Assembly: GCA_005776475.1 (NCBI GenBank) | Contig: SXPB01000222.1 | Coordinates: 1-57,875 of the forward strand | DNA: 57,875 nt | Reading direction: 5' to 3' | From: Planctomycetia bacterium | Lineage (GTDB): Bacteria; Planctomycetota; UBA1135; UBA2386 | Part shown: in pieces, positions 16,783 to 25,824 of the stretch | Position numbering within the stretch: position 1 is the stretch's first letter | Layout: every line of letters begins with the position of its first letter | Made by a program: the position numbers and the translations under genes | The notes under the pieces: generated by a model | Database searches by the model: none | Told to the model about the DNA's origin: nothing | Seen by the model: only the letters and a program-made list of their open reading frames with translations

Positions 16783-18429
16783 TCAGAGTCGCGGCCGGAT
16801 CAGGCCACCGCGCGGCAAGTGGAAGGGCGGCGCGTGCGGCATCGCCACCAACGGCAACGCGATGCCCTGCGCGTAGAACTCGAGCCCGACGAGCGTCGGC
16901 GCATTCGGGATCGGCACCACGACCTGGCTCTGGAACAACACCATGATCGGCAACACGACCAGCGTCGCCGGATCACCGTAGAGGCGGAACGGCTCCGCCG
17001 TGGTGGTCGGGCGCGAGTAGGAATCGGCCACGTCCCAGACCAGGCCCATGCCGAACGGGAGATCGGCAGCGAGCGTCAGCGTGCCGCCGATCTGCGGTTC
17101 CGTCGGAGTCACCGACGTGCGACCGAGAAACGCAGTCGGCGCCGGCTGCACTTCGCTGGCGAAACCGGCGAGCGAGCCGCCGCTGCGATACGACCCCTGC
17201 AACGTGACCGGCGCCAGGAACGACGCGCTGTTGACCGGTGTGCCGACCAGCTCGCAACTGCGCAGCACCACCGGCGACCGCGCCAGCGCCGGCACCACCA
17301 CGGAGCAGTTCACGTACTGGTTCCACTGCAGGTTCGGCAGCGCACCGTCGACGTCGTAGGTGACGGTGCCGTTCTCGTAGCGGTTGTTCTGCTGCCACAC
17401 GCGCAGCGTCGCCAGGTTGGTGGCGATCGAAACGTCGCCGACGAAACGCATCTCGCTGCCGTGGATGTCGAAGAACGACGTGCGCGGCCAGGCGTGGAGG
17501 GCCTTCTGGCCGGGGCCGGCGACGAAATCTCCGTGGTGGTGGTGCACCATGGTCAGGCCGGTCGGCGAGCCTTCGATGTCCAGCACGTCACCGCTACAGG
17601 TCGCGTCGGTGTGCACCAGGCGGAACATGAACATCTGCGAACCCGGCGCGGTGCGGCGCTTCACCGCCAGCGTCTGGCCATTGGTGAAGTGGCTGCGGAA
17701 CAGCATGAACATCGACATGGCACCGCCGGCGCCACCTTCCAGCACGGAGCAACCGCGCACCACCTGGTCCATCACGACGTGCTCGCCTTCGACCATGACG
17801 TGGCCGCCGGTGGTCTGGTCGGTGAGCAGGAATCCGAGCGGCATCGCGTGCAGATGCGTGTGGAGGACCATCAGCCACGACTCGTCGGTGCCGGAACCGT
17901 GCACGTGCACACCGGCGACGGTCTGCCCTTCGAGTTCGCATTCCATCAGCATCGACATCTCGGGGTTGGCGGTGCCGACGTGGGCCATCCGCACATCGAC
18001 GCCGACCTGACCACCGACCACGCGCAGGCCGTGCAGCATGGTGCCGTGCGCGCGCAGCGTGAACACGCGCAGCTGGCCACCGCCCTGGATCGTCGGCCGC
18101 ACCATCGCTCCGGAAGTGTCGCCGATGATGAGCATCGGACCGCTGAGGGCGCCGAGCACATCCGACAACGGCGCTTGCAGCGTGATCACGGGCGTCGCCG
18201 CCGCATCGATCCGGATGGTGTCGAACAAAGTGCCGGTGCCGAGCACGCGCGCTTGCTCTGCCGGCGACAACGCCGCGAGCAACAGCGTGCCGTTGGTCAG
18301 CCTGATCGCTTCGTCGAGCGACAACAGGGAATCGCCGACGACACCGTGCGATTGCGGGTCGTTGACGTACGCAGTGAGGAATCCGGGCCCCTGGGTGAGC
18401 AGGGCCGCGGCGACGAGGGATGCGAGCAT
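16783..18429 (-). CDS. Exported parallel beta-helix protein, paralogue of the divergent neighbour
   Basis: 548 residues from ATG at 18429 (MLASLVAAALLTQGPG, a short signal peptide). Right after it comes YVNDPQSHGVVGDSLLSLDEAIRLTNG, which resembles the CSLREAI-type N-terminal domain of surface beta-helix proteins. The middle (about 90-430) has irregular short strands typical of right-handed parallel beta-helix repeats, with His- and Met-rich stretches (VHHHHGDF, MSMFMLF). The C-terminal 110 residues form a beta-rich module ending ...VPIPNAPTLVGLEFYAQGIALPL, a pattern that recurs in other exported proteins of this window. Its sister gene at 18724 shares N- and C-terminal blocks. Ligand and role unknown; a surface-attached carbohydrate-binding role is typical for such folds but not shown. 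Confidence 0.72.
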   Translation of the reverse strand: MLASLVAAALLTQGPGFLTAYVNDPQSHGVVGDSLLSLDEAIRLTNGTLLLAALSPAEQARVLGTGTLFDTIRIDAAATPVITLQAPLSDVLGALSGPMLIIGDTSGAMVRPTIQGGGQLRVFTLRAHGTMLHGLRVVGGQVGVDVRMAHVGTANPEMSMLMECELEGQTVAGVHVHGSGTDESWLMVLHTHLHAMPLGFLLTDQTTGGHVMVEGEHVVMDQVVRGCSVLEGGAGGAMSMFMLFRSHFTNGQTLAVKRRTAPGSQMFMFRLVHTDATCSGDVLDIEGSPTGLTMVHHHHGDFVAGPGQKALHAWPRTSFFDIHGSEMRFVGDVSIATNLATLRVWQQNNRYENGTVTYDVDGALPNLQWNQYVNCSVVVPALARSPVVLRSCELVGTPVNSASFLAPVTLQGSYRSGGSLAGFASEVQPAPTAFLGRTSVTPTEPQIGGTLTLAADLPFGMGLVWDVADSYSRPTTTAEPFRLYGDPATLVVLPIMVLFQSQVVVPIPNAPTLVGLEFYAQGIALPLVAMPHAPPFHLPRGGLIRPRL

Positions 18430-18723
18430 GGAAGAGTGAGGGCGGGGCTGGCCTGGGCACTCTAGTCGTATTCGCACCCTGCGGCAGGGGCCTGCTGGCC
18501 GAGGCCTCACTTGGTGCACCGCAATGAGACACGATCGGTCACGGCGGCTTGCAGCGACACCGTCACCATCTACTGTGCCTCCCGCGCCGCCGCCCCGCGG
18601 CGCCCCACCACCATGTGGTCGATTCCACTTGCCACGACTGCCGGCGCCTTGGCGACGGCGGTTCCTGCCCAGGCTCTCCAGCCCACGCTGCTTGGCAACA
18701 CCTGCCGTCTGGCGCCGTGAACC
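18430..18723. other. Divergent intergenic region between beta-helix paralogues (nothing recognised)
   Basis: At 294 bp this is the longest gene-free stretch. It must hold the promoters of both genes. I see no convincing sigma-70 hexamers, no long palindrome and no RNA gene. Short open frames across it lack coding character and end in a stop at 18718-18720, just before the ATG at 18724. Confidence 0.5.
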
Positions 18724-20364
18724 ATGGGTCTGACCGCGACAACGCTGCTGGTCGCAGCCGGCACGCTCGGCGGCGGTGAGCCGCCCAGGGTGCACGCGGT
18801 GGCGTTCGTCAACGACCCGCTGTCGCACGGCGCCGTCGGTGACGGCCTGCTGTCGCTCAACGAAGCGATCCTGCTGCACAACGGCACCCTGCCGCTGGCC
18901 GCCCTGTCGCCAGCGGAACTGGCGCAACTGAGCCTGATCCCGGGCACCGGCGCCACCACCGATGTCACGTGGATCGACATCGACGCCAACAACACGCCGT
19001 TGATCACGATCCAGCAGGACCTGGCGACGATCCTGGACACGCCGTTTGGCCTGCTGATCAAAGGCTTCGGCGGCCGCCCGATTCTCGACTTCAGCACGCC
19101 CGGTCTCACGCGCGGCATGCTCGCGCCGGCGAACTCGCTGGCGTTGCAGGACCTCGAGTTCGTCGGCGGCCTGTACGGCGTCGACGTCGTGCAGACCGAC
19201 GCCAGCGGCCAGGCGGGCCTGACCTTGCAGAACGTGCACTTCGTGCAGCAGGCGACGTTCGGCGTGCGCGTGCGCGCGACCACGGCCAACGGAGTCGGCC
19301 GGATGATCGTCGAAGATTGCGAGTTCGCCGGCTGCCCGCAGGCGATCGTGCACGACGAAACCGGCACTGGCCGCACCACCATCGTCGAGATCCACGGCCT
19401 GCACGTGCGCGGCGGCCTCGTCGGATTCGATGCTGCGCTCGGCAACGGCGGCAGCACGCGCTTCACCTTCGACCAGGTCGACATCGAAGCGAGCACGCTC
19501 GGCCTGCGCATCACGCGGCCGGCCAACGCCGATCGCCCGGCCCTGATCGAAGGCGACTACGTGCGCGTTCGCGCCGCCGACGCCGCCGACTTTGCGTGCC
19601 ATGCCACGGCGTGGACGTGGGCGGTGCTGCGCGGCTGGGATGTGCAGGCCGGCCCCGGCGGCGATGCCCTGCGGCTCGGGGCACCAGGCAATGCACTGTT
19701 CGGGGAAGTGGGCGAGCTGACCGCGGTCGGCGACGTGACGATCGCCGCCGGCGGCGCGTCGCAACCCCTGGCACTCACCAACCACCGCTGCGCGCAAGGC
19801 AACGTGATCTTGGCGACCAGCCCCGCGCAGGCGTTCTCGCTCACCGAGTGCCGGTTCGACAACTGCGCCGTCGCCACTGCCGGCAGCGCGCCCATCGTCG
19901 CGACCGGCTGCATGTTTGTCGGAGGCTCGCTCGTCGGCACCGTCGCCGCACCGCTGCAACTCACGGCGTGCTTCGCGCCCACGCCCGGCCAGCACGTGCT
20001 GGCGACCGCGCCACTGCCCGCCGCCCAACTCGGCGCGATGTCGATCACGCCGGAGAACGTGCTCGTCGGCGGCACCGTGACGTTCCAGGCAGACCTGCCC
20101 GCCGGCCTGCTCGGGCTGTTCGTGCTCGGCCTGACACCGGACGCGCCGCTGCTCACGGGACCGTTCCGCGTCTACGTCGATCCGGTCCAGAACGTGCTCT
20201 GGCCAGGCGCCTTCACGCTGCAGCAGAACACCGTGTGGTCGATCCCGTCCACCGCGCAGTTCCTCGGCGCCGACCTGACCGTGCAGATGGTCGTGCTGCC
20301 GACTGCCGGAACGCAGGCGCCATGGCTGCAGATGACGCCGGGCCGCCGCTTCGTGCTGCGCTGA
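18724..20364 (+). CDS. Exported parallel beta-helix protein, paralogue of the divergent neighbour
   Basis: 546 residues from ATG at 18724, the first start after an in-frame stop. The N-terminus (MGLTATTLLVAAGTLGGG) is a weak signal peptide. The block FVNDPLSHGAVGDGLLSLNEAI, followed by ALSPAELAQL, aligns without gaps to the same block in the divergent gene. The centre (about 110-430) is a series of short strand-turn units (LQDLEFVGGLYGVDVV, MIVEDCEFAGCPQAIV, HGLHVRGGLVGFDAAL) typical of a parallel beta-helix. The C-terminal module (GGTVTFQADLPAGLLG...WSIPSTAQFLGADLTVQMV) is the same type as in its sister. Central regions have diverged much more than the ends, which suggests selection for different ligands. 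No catalytic residues recognised. Confidence 0.72.
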   Translation: MGLTATTLLVAAGTLGGGEPPRVHAVAFVNDPLSHGAVGDGLLSLNEAILLHNGTLPLAALSPAELAQLSLIPGTGATTDVTWIDIDANNTPLITIQQDLATILDTPFGLLIKGFGGRPILDFSTPGLTRGMLAPANSLALQDLEFVGGLYGVDVVQTDASGQAGLTLQNVHFVQQATFGVRVRATTANGVGRMIVEDCEFAGCPQAIVHDETGTGRTTIVEIHGLHVRGGLVGFDAALGNGGSTRFTFDQVDIEASTLGLRITRPANADRPALIEGDYVRVRAADAADFACHATAWTWAVLRGWDVQAGPGGDALRLGAPGNALFGEVGELTAVGDVTIAAGGASQPLALTNHRCAQGNVILATSPAQAFSLTECRFDNCAVATAGSAPIVATGCMFVGGSLVGTVAAPLQLTACFAPTPGQHVLATAPLPAAQLGAMSITPENVLVGGTVTFQADLPAGLLGLFVLGLTPDAPLLTGPFRVYVDPVQNVLWPGAFTLQQNTVWSIPSTAQFLGADLTVQMVVLPTAGTQAPWLQMTPGRRFVLR

Positions 20365-20392
20365 CGGCTCGCGCGTGCTGGCGCGAGCCGTC
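20363..20392. terminator. Bidirectional terminator between convergent genes
   Basis: A 12-bp perfect stem, GACGGCTCGCGC / GCGCGAGCCGTC, with a 6-nt loop lies in the 36-bp gap between two convergent stop codons. The stem is very stable; there is no T-run, as is common in high-GC genomes. Confidence 0.7.
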
Positions 20393-20400
20393 GCTCGCGA

Positions 20401-22533
20401 TCAGTGCGGTTGCACCCGCAGGCGGCCGTTCTTGCGATCGACGTCGAAGAGCTTGTTGCCGAGCGGCATGCCCGTCAGCTTAAAGTCGATCGGCTCGCCG
20501 ATCGGATCGTCCTGCACCTCGCCGTAGCGGATCGCAAAGCCACAGGCGATGCGGAAGATGTTGTCGAGCACGAACGCGTTGAGGTAGAGGTCGACGCCGC
20601 GGTAGCGCGAGCCGATGCCCGTCTCCGGGTGGTAGTGCTCGAACGAGTTGGCGTGGTCGTTGCCTTCCAGCGAACCGCTCAACATCGTCACCGTCTTCTT
20701 CAGCAGATCGGTCGCGAGCTTCGCCGCGCGCTTGTTGCCGCGTTCGGCCCAGTAGGTCAGGCCTTCGAGGATGTGCGTGTTGACGACCGGCCAGACGCGC
20801 CCGTTCCACGGGCTGTTCTTGCGCGTGCCCTTCCAACGGCCGGTGCCGTCGTAGGTCGAGTCGCTGACCGAGATGCTCGGCACCGGGTACTTGGTCCAGA
20901 CCTCTTCGCGGTCGGACAGCACGTCGAGCATGCGGTCGACCTGCTTCTGGTTGGGGATGTCGGTCGCCAGCGGGTAGAAGCCGACGGCCGCCTTCACGTT
21001 CGTCTTGCGGCGGTTGTCGGGGTCGAGGTCCATGAAGAGCCCCGCCTTCTCGTCCCACATCTTCTTGCGGATCGTGTCCAGGATGACCTCGCACTCCGCC
21101 TGGAAGCGGTTGGCCATCGCCTTCTCCTGGATCTCCTCGGCGACCTTGTAGAGCCACTTCACCATCCGGTAGCGGAACACCGACGCGTCGATGCCCTTGA
21201 GCCGGAACTGCTCGGTGAACTCGATGGCGCGGTCGGCCTTGTCGTCGATCACCGTGTAGCGGCGCGAGAACTCCTGGCCGGCTTCGAAGTGGTTGACGAT
21301 GTCGGTCAGGCCGCTGCCTTCCGGATCGCGGTTGTTGGCGAGCCACTTCACGTAGCGCTGCATCGCCATCAACACGGCTTTCTTGGTCGCCTTGTCCGGA
21401 TGGATCGCGTCGAGCGCTTCGAAACCACCGCCCCAGTCGGCGTGATAGAAGTCGGCGGCGTCGAGCCCGGTCATGTAGACGCGGCCCGGCACCTGGCCGT
21501 TGTGGTGGATGTTCTCGAAGAACGCCTTCAGGCAGCCGCGCGCCAGCGTCGGATCCTGCAGCCAACGCGCCTCACGCATGATCGCCGGCGTGCTGAACGC
21601 CGACGGCTGATGGAACACGCCGTTGCCTTCGCACACCGAAGCCGCCGAGTAGAGGCCGGCACCGTGCGGTTGCCGCAGCGCGTAGAGCAGCTCGAAGCGG
21701 TGCTTGACCACCTTCTCGAGCGACTTGTCCTCGCAGTGGAACTTCGGCACCTTGTCCCAGAACGACGCCCAACCGACCTCATCCTTGGTGTCGGGGCGAC
21801 GCGCGCGGAAGTTGATGCCCTTGCCCTTGAAGATGATGTTCGCTTCGAAGCGATGCGCCGCCTTGGTGCCTGCCTTCAGGGGCACCGGCCGGAACAGGCC
21901 GCAGTAGACGCGTGAGCCGGCGATGATCGGACTCGGCTTCTCCATCGGGCGCTTGGCGCGCGGCGTCGGCAGCTGCTCGAGTTCGAACCACGGCGTCTCT
22001 TCGAAGTCGGGGCGATCGCTGCCGCCCTCGGCGAAGTAGGCCTGCAGACACCGAGCCCCCTTGCTGTCGGGGCTGTTGTAATGGATGTCGGCAGGCACCT
22101 CCGACTTGTTGCCTTCCTTGATCAGGCGGCGAATGCGGAAGCTGTCCCCTTCGAGCGAAACCGGTTCCCCATCGGGGTCCGTGGTCGTCCATTGCACGAC
22201 CGTGATCTCGCGATCGACCTTGCCGCTGTTGTGCAGTTCCAACTCGCTGACGAAGCGGTCGTCCTGAGTGACGAAACGTCGCTCGACGACCTTGAAGCCA
22301 CCTGGCTCGTCGAAGGTGGCGATCGCGCGCCCCTCTTCGAACTGCGTGGAGCGACAGGTCAGGCTCATTGGCTTGCCGTTTTCGAGGAACGACAGGAAGT
22401 AGACCGACGGCACCATGGCGTTCCCGATGCACGCTTCATCGGCGAAGCCAGGGGCGTCGGAGAAGCGCGGGAAACGAGGCGCGTAAAGGCAGTAGCCACC
22501 GCCGGCGAGCGCGTACTTTTTCTTCTGATTCAT
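20401..22533 (-). CDS. Cytoplasmic (alpha/alpha)6-barrel glycoside hydrolase, GH63/MGH1-like
   Basis: 710 residues without a signal peptide. The first 250 residues form a beta-sandwich (GFKVVERRFVTQDDRFVSEL...), the rest an (alpha/alpha)6 barrel. Diagnostic segments are GNGVFHQPSAFSTPAIMREA, FYHADWGGGFEALDAI, DSTYDGTGRWKG, NSPWNGRVWPVVNTHIL and NSFEHYHPETG, as in GH63 and mannosylglycerate hydrolase-like enzymes. Acidic residues in DWGG and FEHYHPETG are candidates for the catalytic pair. Expected substrates are small alpha-glycosides such as mannosylglycerate or glucosylglycerate, or alpha-glucan ends; which one cannot be read from sequence. Lysine content is higher than its neighbours. An operator-like palindrome and direct repeats lie upstream, so expression is probably regulated. 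Confidence 0.8.
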   Translation of the reverse strand: MNQKKKYALAGGGYCLYAPRFPRFSDAPGFADEACIGNAMVPSVYFLSFLENGKPMSLTCRSTQFEEGRAIATFDEPGGFKVVERRFVTQDDRFVSELELHNSGKVDREITVVQWTTTDPDGEPVSLEGDSFRIRRLIKEGNKSEVPADIHYNSPDSKGARCLQAYFAEGGSDRPDFEETPWFELEQLPTPRAKRPMEKPSPIIAGSRVYCGLFRPVPLKAGTKAAHRFEANIIFKGKGINFRARRPDTKDEVGWASFWDKVPKFHCEDKSLEKVVKHRFELLYALRQPHGAGLYSAASVCEGNGVFHQPSAFSTPAIMREARWLQDPTLARGCLKAFFENIHHNGQVPGRVYMTGLDAADFYHADWGGGFEALDAIHPDKATKKAVLMAMQRYVKWLANNRDPEGSGLTDIVNHFEAGQEFSRRYTVIDDKADRAIEFTEQFRLKGIDASVFRYRMVKWLYKVAEEIQEKAMANRFQAECEVILDTIRKKMWDEKAGLFMDLDPDNRRKTNVKAAVGFYPLATDIPNQKQVDRMLDVLSDREEVWTKYPVPSISVSDSTYDGTGRWKGTRKNSPWNGRVWPVVNTHILEGLTYWAERGNKRAAKLATDLLKKTVTMLSGSLEGNDHANSFEHYHPETGIGSRYRGVDLYLNAFVLDNIFRIACGFAIRYGEVQDDPIGEPIDFKLTGMPLGNKLFDVDRKNGRLRVQPH

Positions 22534-22798
22534 TCCGGAGTCCCTGGGCGAGGGGTGCGAGCCCTCTGGGGATGTGCAGTTCTGTTGCGCCCGATAGGAA
22601 CGCCGGTTTCAGGTGCTGGCATTCTCTAAGCTGCTGACTTCCAGGTGCTTGTGCTTATGCGAGCGTCTAGATCCCGACGTCCCCACCATCCGGTAATACC
22701 GGATAAATGCGGGACGCTGACGGCATCTTGATGACTGCCTTCGCGCAGTCAAGCGGTTTCCCCGGCACGGAACGGGGCTGGCCCCGGTCCGCACGCCA
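22534..22798. promoter_or_regulatory. Regulatory region upstream of the glycoside hydrolase
   Basis: A 265-bp gap that is more A/T-rich than its surroundings. It holds two copies of CAGGTGCT (22611-22618 and 22643-22650), 32 bp apart centre to centre, about three helical turns, and a perfect 17-nt palindrome at 22688-22704. Both signals lie upstream of the minus-strand gene starting at 22533, where a repressor or activator would bind. I cannot assign a clear -35/-10 pair. Confidence 0.45.
22688..22704. promoter_or_regulatory. Perfect 17-nt palindrome, likely operator
   Basis: ATCCGGTA-A-TACCGGAT: 8-bp perfect arms with a single central base, a form typical of dimeric helix-turn-helix regulators. 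It lies 155 bp upstream of the glycoside hydrolase start. No regulator gene is adjacent. Confidence 0.5.
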
Positions 22799-24124
22799 TT
22801 ACGACAACCGGGTCCAGGGGTCGGGCAGCGAGACGCTCGGTGCCTTCGCCACGGCCGCCTGCAAAACACGCGCAAGATCGGCGGTCAGTCTCGTGCGCGT
22901 GAACGCGGAAAGCCGCGCTCGCGACGTTCCCGGGCCCCTTCGCACGCGCAGGGTTTCGATCGCATCCGCCAGTGCCGCCGCATCGGTCGGCGGCACGACA
23001 ATGCCCGCATCGAGCCGACGCACCAGGTCGGCGCCATCGCCGTCGGGCAACGCGGCAATCACCGGCCGTTCGCTGGCGAGCGCTTCGTACATCTTGCCCG
23101 GCACCACCAGCGCCCGCTCGCCCGCCGGCACATCGTGCAACGGCACGAACAACGCATCGGCGGCACACGCCGCCGCGATCGAAGCGCGATGCGGAACGTA
23201 GCCGTGCATGGTGACGAGATCGGCAATGCCGAGGCGCTCCATCAGCGCGCGGTGCGACGCATCGACGTGACCGTAGAGATCCACGGCAAGCTCGTCACCG
23301 CGACCGCCGCGGCGACGACGCCACTCGGCGACTGCGTGCAGCAGGTAGTGGCCGGTGCGGCCCAGCGGCGCGATCTGGCGATGCCGCACGCGCCGGAAGC
23401 GATTCCCGGTCAACCCCTCAGGCACGTCGACGTCGTGCAGCGTGCCGATGTGGGCGAGGTGGAATCTGCCGTCGCCGTGCCGCACGGGCTCGGGCCCGGC
23501 GAAATCCTCGGCGTCGAATCCATTCGGGATCACCACGGTGCGCGCCGGATCGGCGCCGAGGGCCACGAACTCGCGGCGGCATTCGGGCACGTTGGCGATC
23601 ACGAAGTCGGCGCGCGTCAGGGCGCGACGCATGTGCGCGAGGTCGTGGCGCGCATGCCACGACGTCGCGTAGACGCGCCAACCGTCGAGCGCCCAGGGGT
23701 CGCGCAGATCGACCACCCACGGGATGCCGAGTTCGCGCTGCAGGCCTTCGCCGATCCGGTAGCACGCGTACGGCGACAGCGTGGTCACCACCACGTCGGG
23801 GCGACGTTCGCGCGCCACGGCGAGCGCGCGCGCCAAGGCCGCGTCCGCCCATTCGTCGTCGTCGAGCTGCAGGCGCAGCGCGCGTCGCAGCCGCCTCGAC
23901 CACGAGCCACGCTCGGGCACCGCCACCCGCACCACTTCGGTCCGTTCGCCGATCGCCAGCGTCGCATCGTCGGTCGGCGCGTAGGCGGAGCGCGCCGCCT
24001 CCGCCACCGAGACCACGATCGAGTCGATGCCGTGCGCAGGGAGGTACTTGCAGAACTTCGCGAAGCGTTGCGTTCCCGCCCCACCCTTCGGCGGGAAGTA
24101 GTAGGCGACGACCAGCGCGCGCAT
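22799..24124 (-). CDS. Glycosyltransferase, GT4-type (GT-B fold)
   Basis: 441 residues from ATG at 24124, which shares one base with the upstream stop (TGATG). The N-terminus (MRALVVAYYFPPKGGAGTQR) is the classic start of GT4 enzymes with the Gly-rich acceptor-site loop. The middle has a nucleotide-sugar region (DFVIANVPECRREFVALG, VVIPNGFDAEDF), and the C-terminal half has the donor-binding segment (VPLHDVPAGERALVVPGKMYEALASERPVIA) with the conserved E-x7-E-like spacing (PGKMYEALASERPV). It transfers a sugar from an NDP- or GDP-sugar to a cell-surface glycan or lipid. It is the third gene of a tight minus-strand operon with a second glycosyltransferase and a TruC-like enzyme. Confidence 0.82.
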   Translation of the reverse strand: MRALVVAYYFPPKGGAGTQRFAKFCKYLPAHGIDSIVVSVAEAARSAYAPTDDATLAIGERTEVVRVAVPERGSWSRRLRRALRLQLDDDEWADAALARALAVARERRPDVVVTTLSPYACYRIGEGLQRELGIPWVVDLRDPWALDGWRVYATSWHARHDLAHMRRALTRADFVIANVPECRREFVALGADPARTVVIPNGFDAEDFAGPEPVRHGDGRFHLAHIGTLHDVDVPEGLTGNRFRRVRHRQIAPLGRTGHYLLHAVAEWRRRRGGRGDELAVDLYGHVDASHRALMERLGIADLVTMHGYVPHRASIAAACAADALFVPLHDVPAGERALVVPGKMYEALASERPVIAALPDGDGADLVRRLDAGIVVPPTDAAALADAIETLRVRRGPGTSRARLSAFTRTRLTADLARVLQAAVAKAPSVSLPDPWTRLS

Positions 24125-24906
24125 CACTTCACTCCGGCCCGGTGCGCTGCCGCCAGCGTTCGCGCTGCGCACTGCGGGTCGGCGCACACGTTCGTGTTGC
24201 GCGCCAGCCGGTCCTTGCGGCGGCGCAGACGCTGCAGCACGCGTCGCCACAACCTCGCCTTGCTCTCATCCTGCAGCAGCAGGGTCGGCATCGGCAGCAC
24301 GTGGCCGTATTGCGGCCCCCATTTCGCCAGCAGCCACTGCGACGCGCGTTCGTAGGCGGCGTCGAGCTTGCCGGTCGACAGGTGCAACAGCGGCGCATCG
24401 ATGGCCATCGTGCCGAGACCACGCGATGCCGCTTCGAAGCAGATGTCGGCGCCGTAACAGTGGAAGCCCGGAACGTCGGCGCTGAACCGCAGCCCCGACG
24501 ACTTGCGCACCGCGATCAGCACTTCGTCGAGCGTCAACACCGGGTGCGGCAACGACGGCCAGTAGCAGTGTCCGTTCGGGTCGACGATGTGGCCGCGGAA
24601 GCGGCCGGAGCCCTCGCAACCGACGATTCCCGCCAACGCCACGGATGGTGGCAGCTGCGCCAGCGACGCCTGCAGACGCGTCCAGAAGTCGGCGGGGAAC
24701 AGCACGTCCTGGTGCACGGTGACGATCCACTCCGCGGCGAGCTGTTCGATGCCCTGGTTGAGCCCCTGCGCCGCGTTCCAACCGTGCCGGTTGGGTTCGA
24801 CCATCAGCCATTCGGGGAATGGCCGGGCGATCGCCCGCAACGAAGCCTGGCAGGCTTCGAACTGCGCACGGTCGTTGACGAGACTCAGGAAGGCGATGGT
24901 GGGCAC
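24124..24906 (-). CDS. Glycosyltransferase, GT2/StrF-like (GT-A fold)
   Basis: 260 residues from GTG at 24906 (VPTIAFLSLVND), the only start that keeps the first beta strand. It has an N-terminal GT-A Rossmann-like half and the segment GWNAAQGLNQGI...WIVTVHQDVLFP, where VHQDV stands at the metal-binding DxD position as in StrF-type family 2 transferases. Further on come GHIVDPNGHCYWPSLPHPV and FHCYGADICFEA, the acceptor side with a conserved D, then a basic tail. The start lies 22 nt inside the upstream truC-like gene and its stop overlaps the next glycosyltransferase, so the three are translated together. It likely adds a sugar to a surface polysaccharide or glycolipid. Confidence 0.72.
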   Translation of the reverse strand: MPTIAFLSLVNDRAQFEACQASLRAIARPFPEWLMVEPNRHGWNAAQGLNQGIEQLAAEWIVTVHQDVLFPADFWTRLQASLAQLPPSVALAGIVGCEGSGRFRGHIVDPNGHCYWPSLPHPVLTLDEVLIAVRKSSGLRFSADVPGFHCYGADICFEAASRGLGTMAIDAPLLHLSTGKLDAAYERASQWLLAKWGPQYGHVLPMPTLLLQDESKARLWRRVLQRLRRRKDRLARNTNVCADPQCAARTLAAAHRAGVK

Positions 24907-25652
24907 TCGACAGCCTCGGCACGCAGCCGCTGGAGAACGGTGGCCAGTTCCATCGGCATTGGATCGTCGATGGCGAGAACTGCGCCGGTGCGCGGATGTC
25001 GCATCACGATCCGTTGCAGGTGCAGGAACAAGCGGTGCAGACCATACCGCTCGCGGAACAGCGCGTTGAGCCTGCCCTTGCCATGGGTGGTATCGCCGAG
25101 CAGGTGCCGTCCACTGTGGTTGGCGTGGCGCCGGATCTGGTGGTAGCGCCCGGTGAAGATCCGCACGGTCGCCAGGCCGCAGCCGCGGAAGGTCTCGGTC
25201 ACCGCGAAGTCGGTGCGCGCATCGCGAGGCTTGTCCTTCTCGTCGTGCAGCGGCCGGTCGCAGGTCCACGCCATCGGCAGCTCCTTGTCGCTGCCCGGAT
25301 AGCGCACCAGCGCAACGTATTCCTTGTGGGCATCGGCGGCAGCGAGGCTCGCTTGCAGTGCCGCCGCCGCATCGCGCGAGAAGCCGAACAGCAGGATGCC
25401 CGAAGTCGCGCGGTCGAGGCGATGGAACGGGTAGAGGTGCTTCTGCAGCTGGTCGCGCACCGTCTGCAGCGCCGCCGGCGCCTCCGGATGGTGTTCGTCG
25501 CGGTGCACCAGCAGTCCGCTCGGCTTGCTGACGGCCACGAAGTCGTCGTCGAGCAGCAGCACCGGCAACGGCGGGTGCGTCTGGCCCGTGGGCCTCGCCG
25601 CGGGCGCCCCGGGCTCCGGTTCGCCCGGGGTGATGTGCGGCGGTTCCGACAT
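24885..25652 (-). CDS. truC: tRNA pseudouridine(65) synthase TruC-like, RluA family
   Basis: 255 residues from ATG at 25652 (MSEPPHITPG). It follows E. coli TruC closely: VAVSKPSGLLVHRDE, then LQTVRDQLQKHLYPFHRLDRATSG with the catalytic aspartate D80 in HRLDR, GRYHQIRRHANHSGRHLLGD, and GLHRLFLHLQRI. There is no S4 domain, as in TruC. It isomerises a specific uridine in the acceptor-stem region of certain tRNAs. A disordered Pro/Glu-rich N-terminal extension of about 28 residues is an addition to the family. It heads an operon with two glycosyltransferases; this looks like genomic convenience rather than shared function. Confidence 0.8.
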   Translation of the reverse strand: MSEPPHITPGEPEPGAPAARPTGQTHPPLPVLLLDDDFVAVSKPSGLLVHRDEHHPEAPAALQTVRDQLQKHLYPFHRLDRATSGILLFGFSRDAAAALQASLAAADAHKEYVALVRYPGSDKELPMAWTCDRPLHDEKDKPRDARTDFAVTETFRGCGLATVRIFTGRYHQIRRHANHSGRHLLGDTTHGKGRLNALFRERYGLHRLFLHLQRIVMRHPRTGAVLAIDDPMPMELATVLQRLRAEAVECPPSPS

Positions 25653-25824
25653 TCGTGGGGCGGGATAGGAGCCGTCGCCGCACTCCCACACAACAGTGCC
25701 GCCGAAGCCTGCCGTTGGCGGCAGGGTGGAGCTCCGCTCGCGACGACCCGAACGGCACGCCGCTGCTGCCCAAGAAGGGGCCCAGGTCTTGCCAGCTGAC
25801 TGACGTTGCCTCTACACCGCTGCC

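Noticed and set aside
18430..20028. N-terminal extension of the minus-strand beta-helix gene to 20028
   Set aside because: The extension overlaps the divergent paralogue completely and shows shadow composition. A signal peptide at 18429 and the shared N-terminal block fix the true start.
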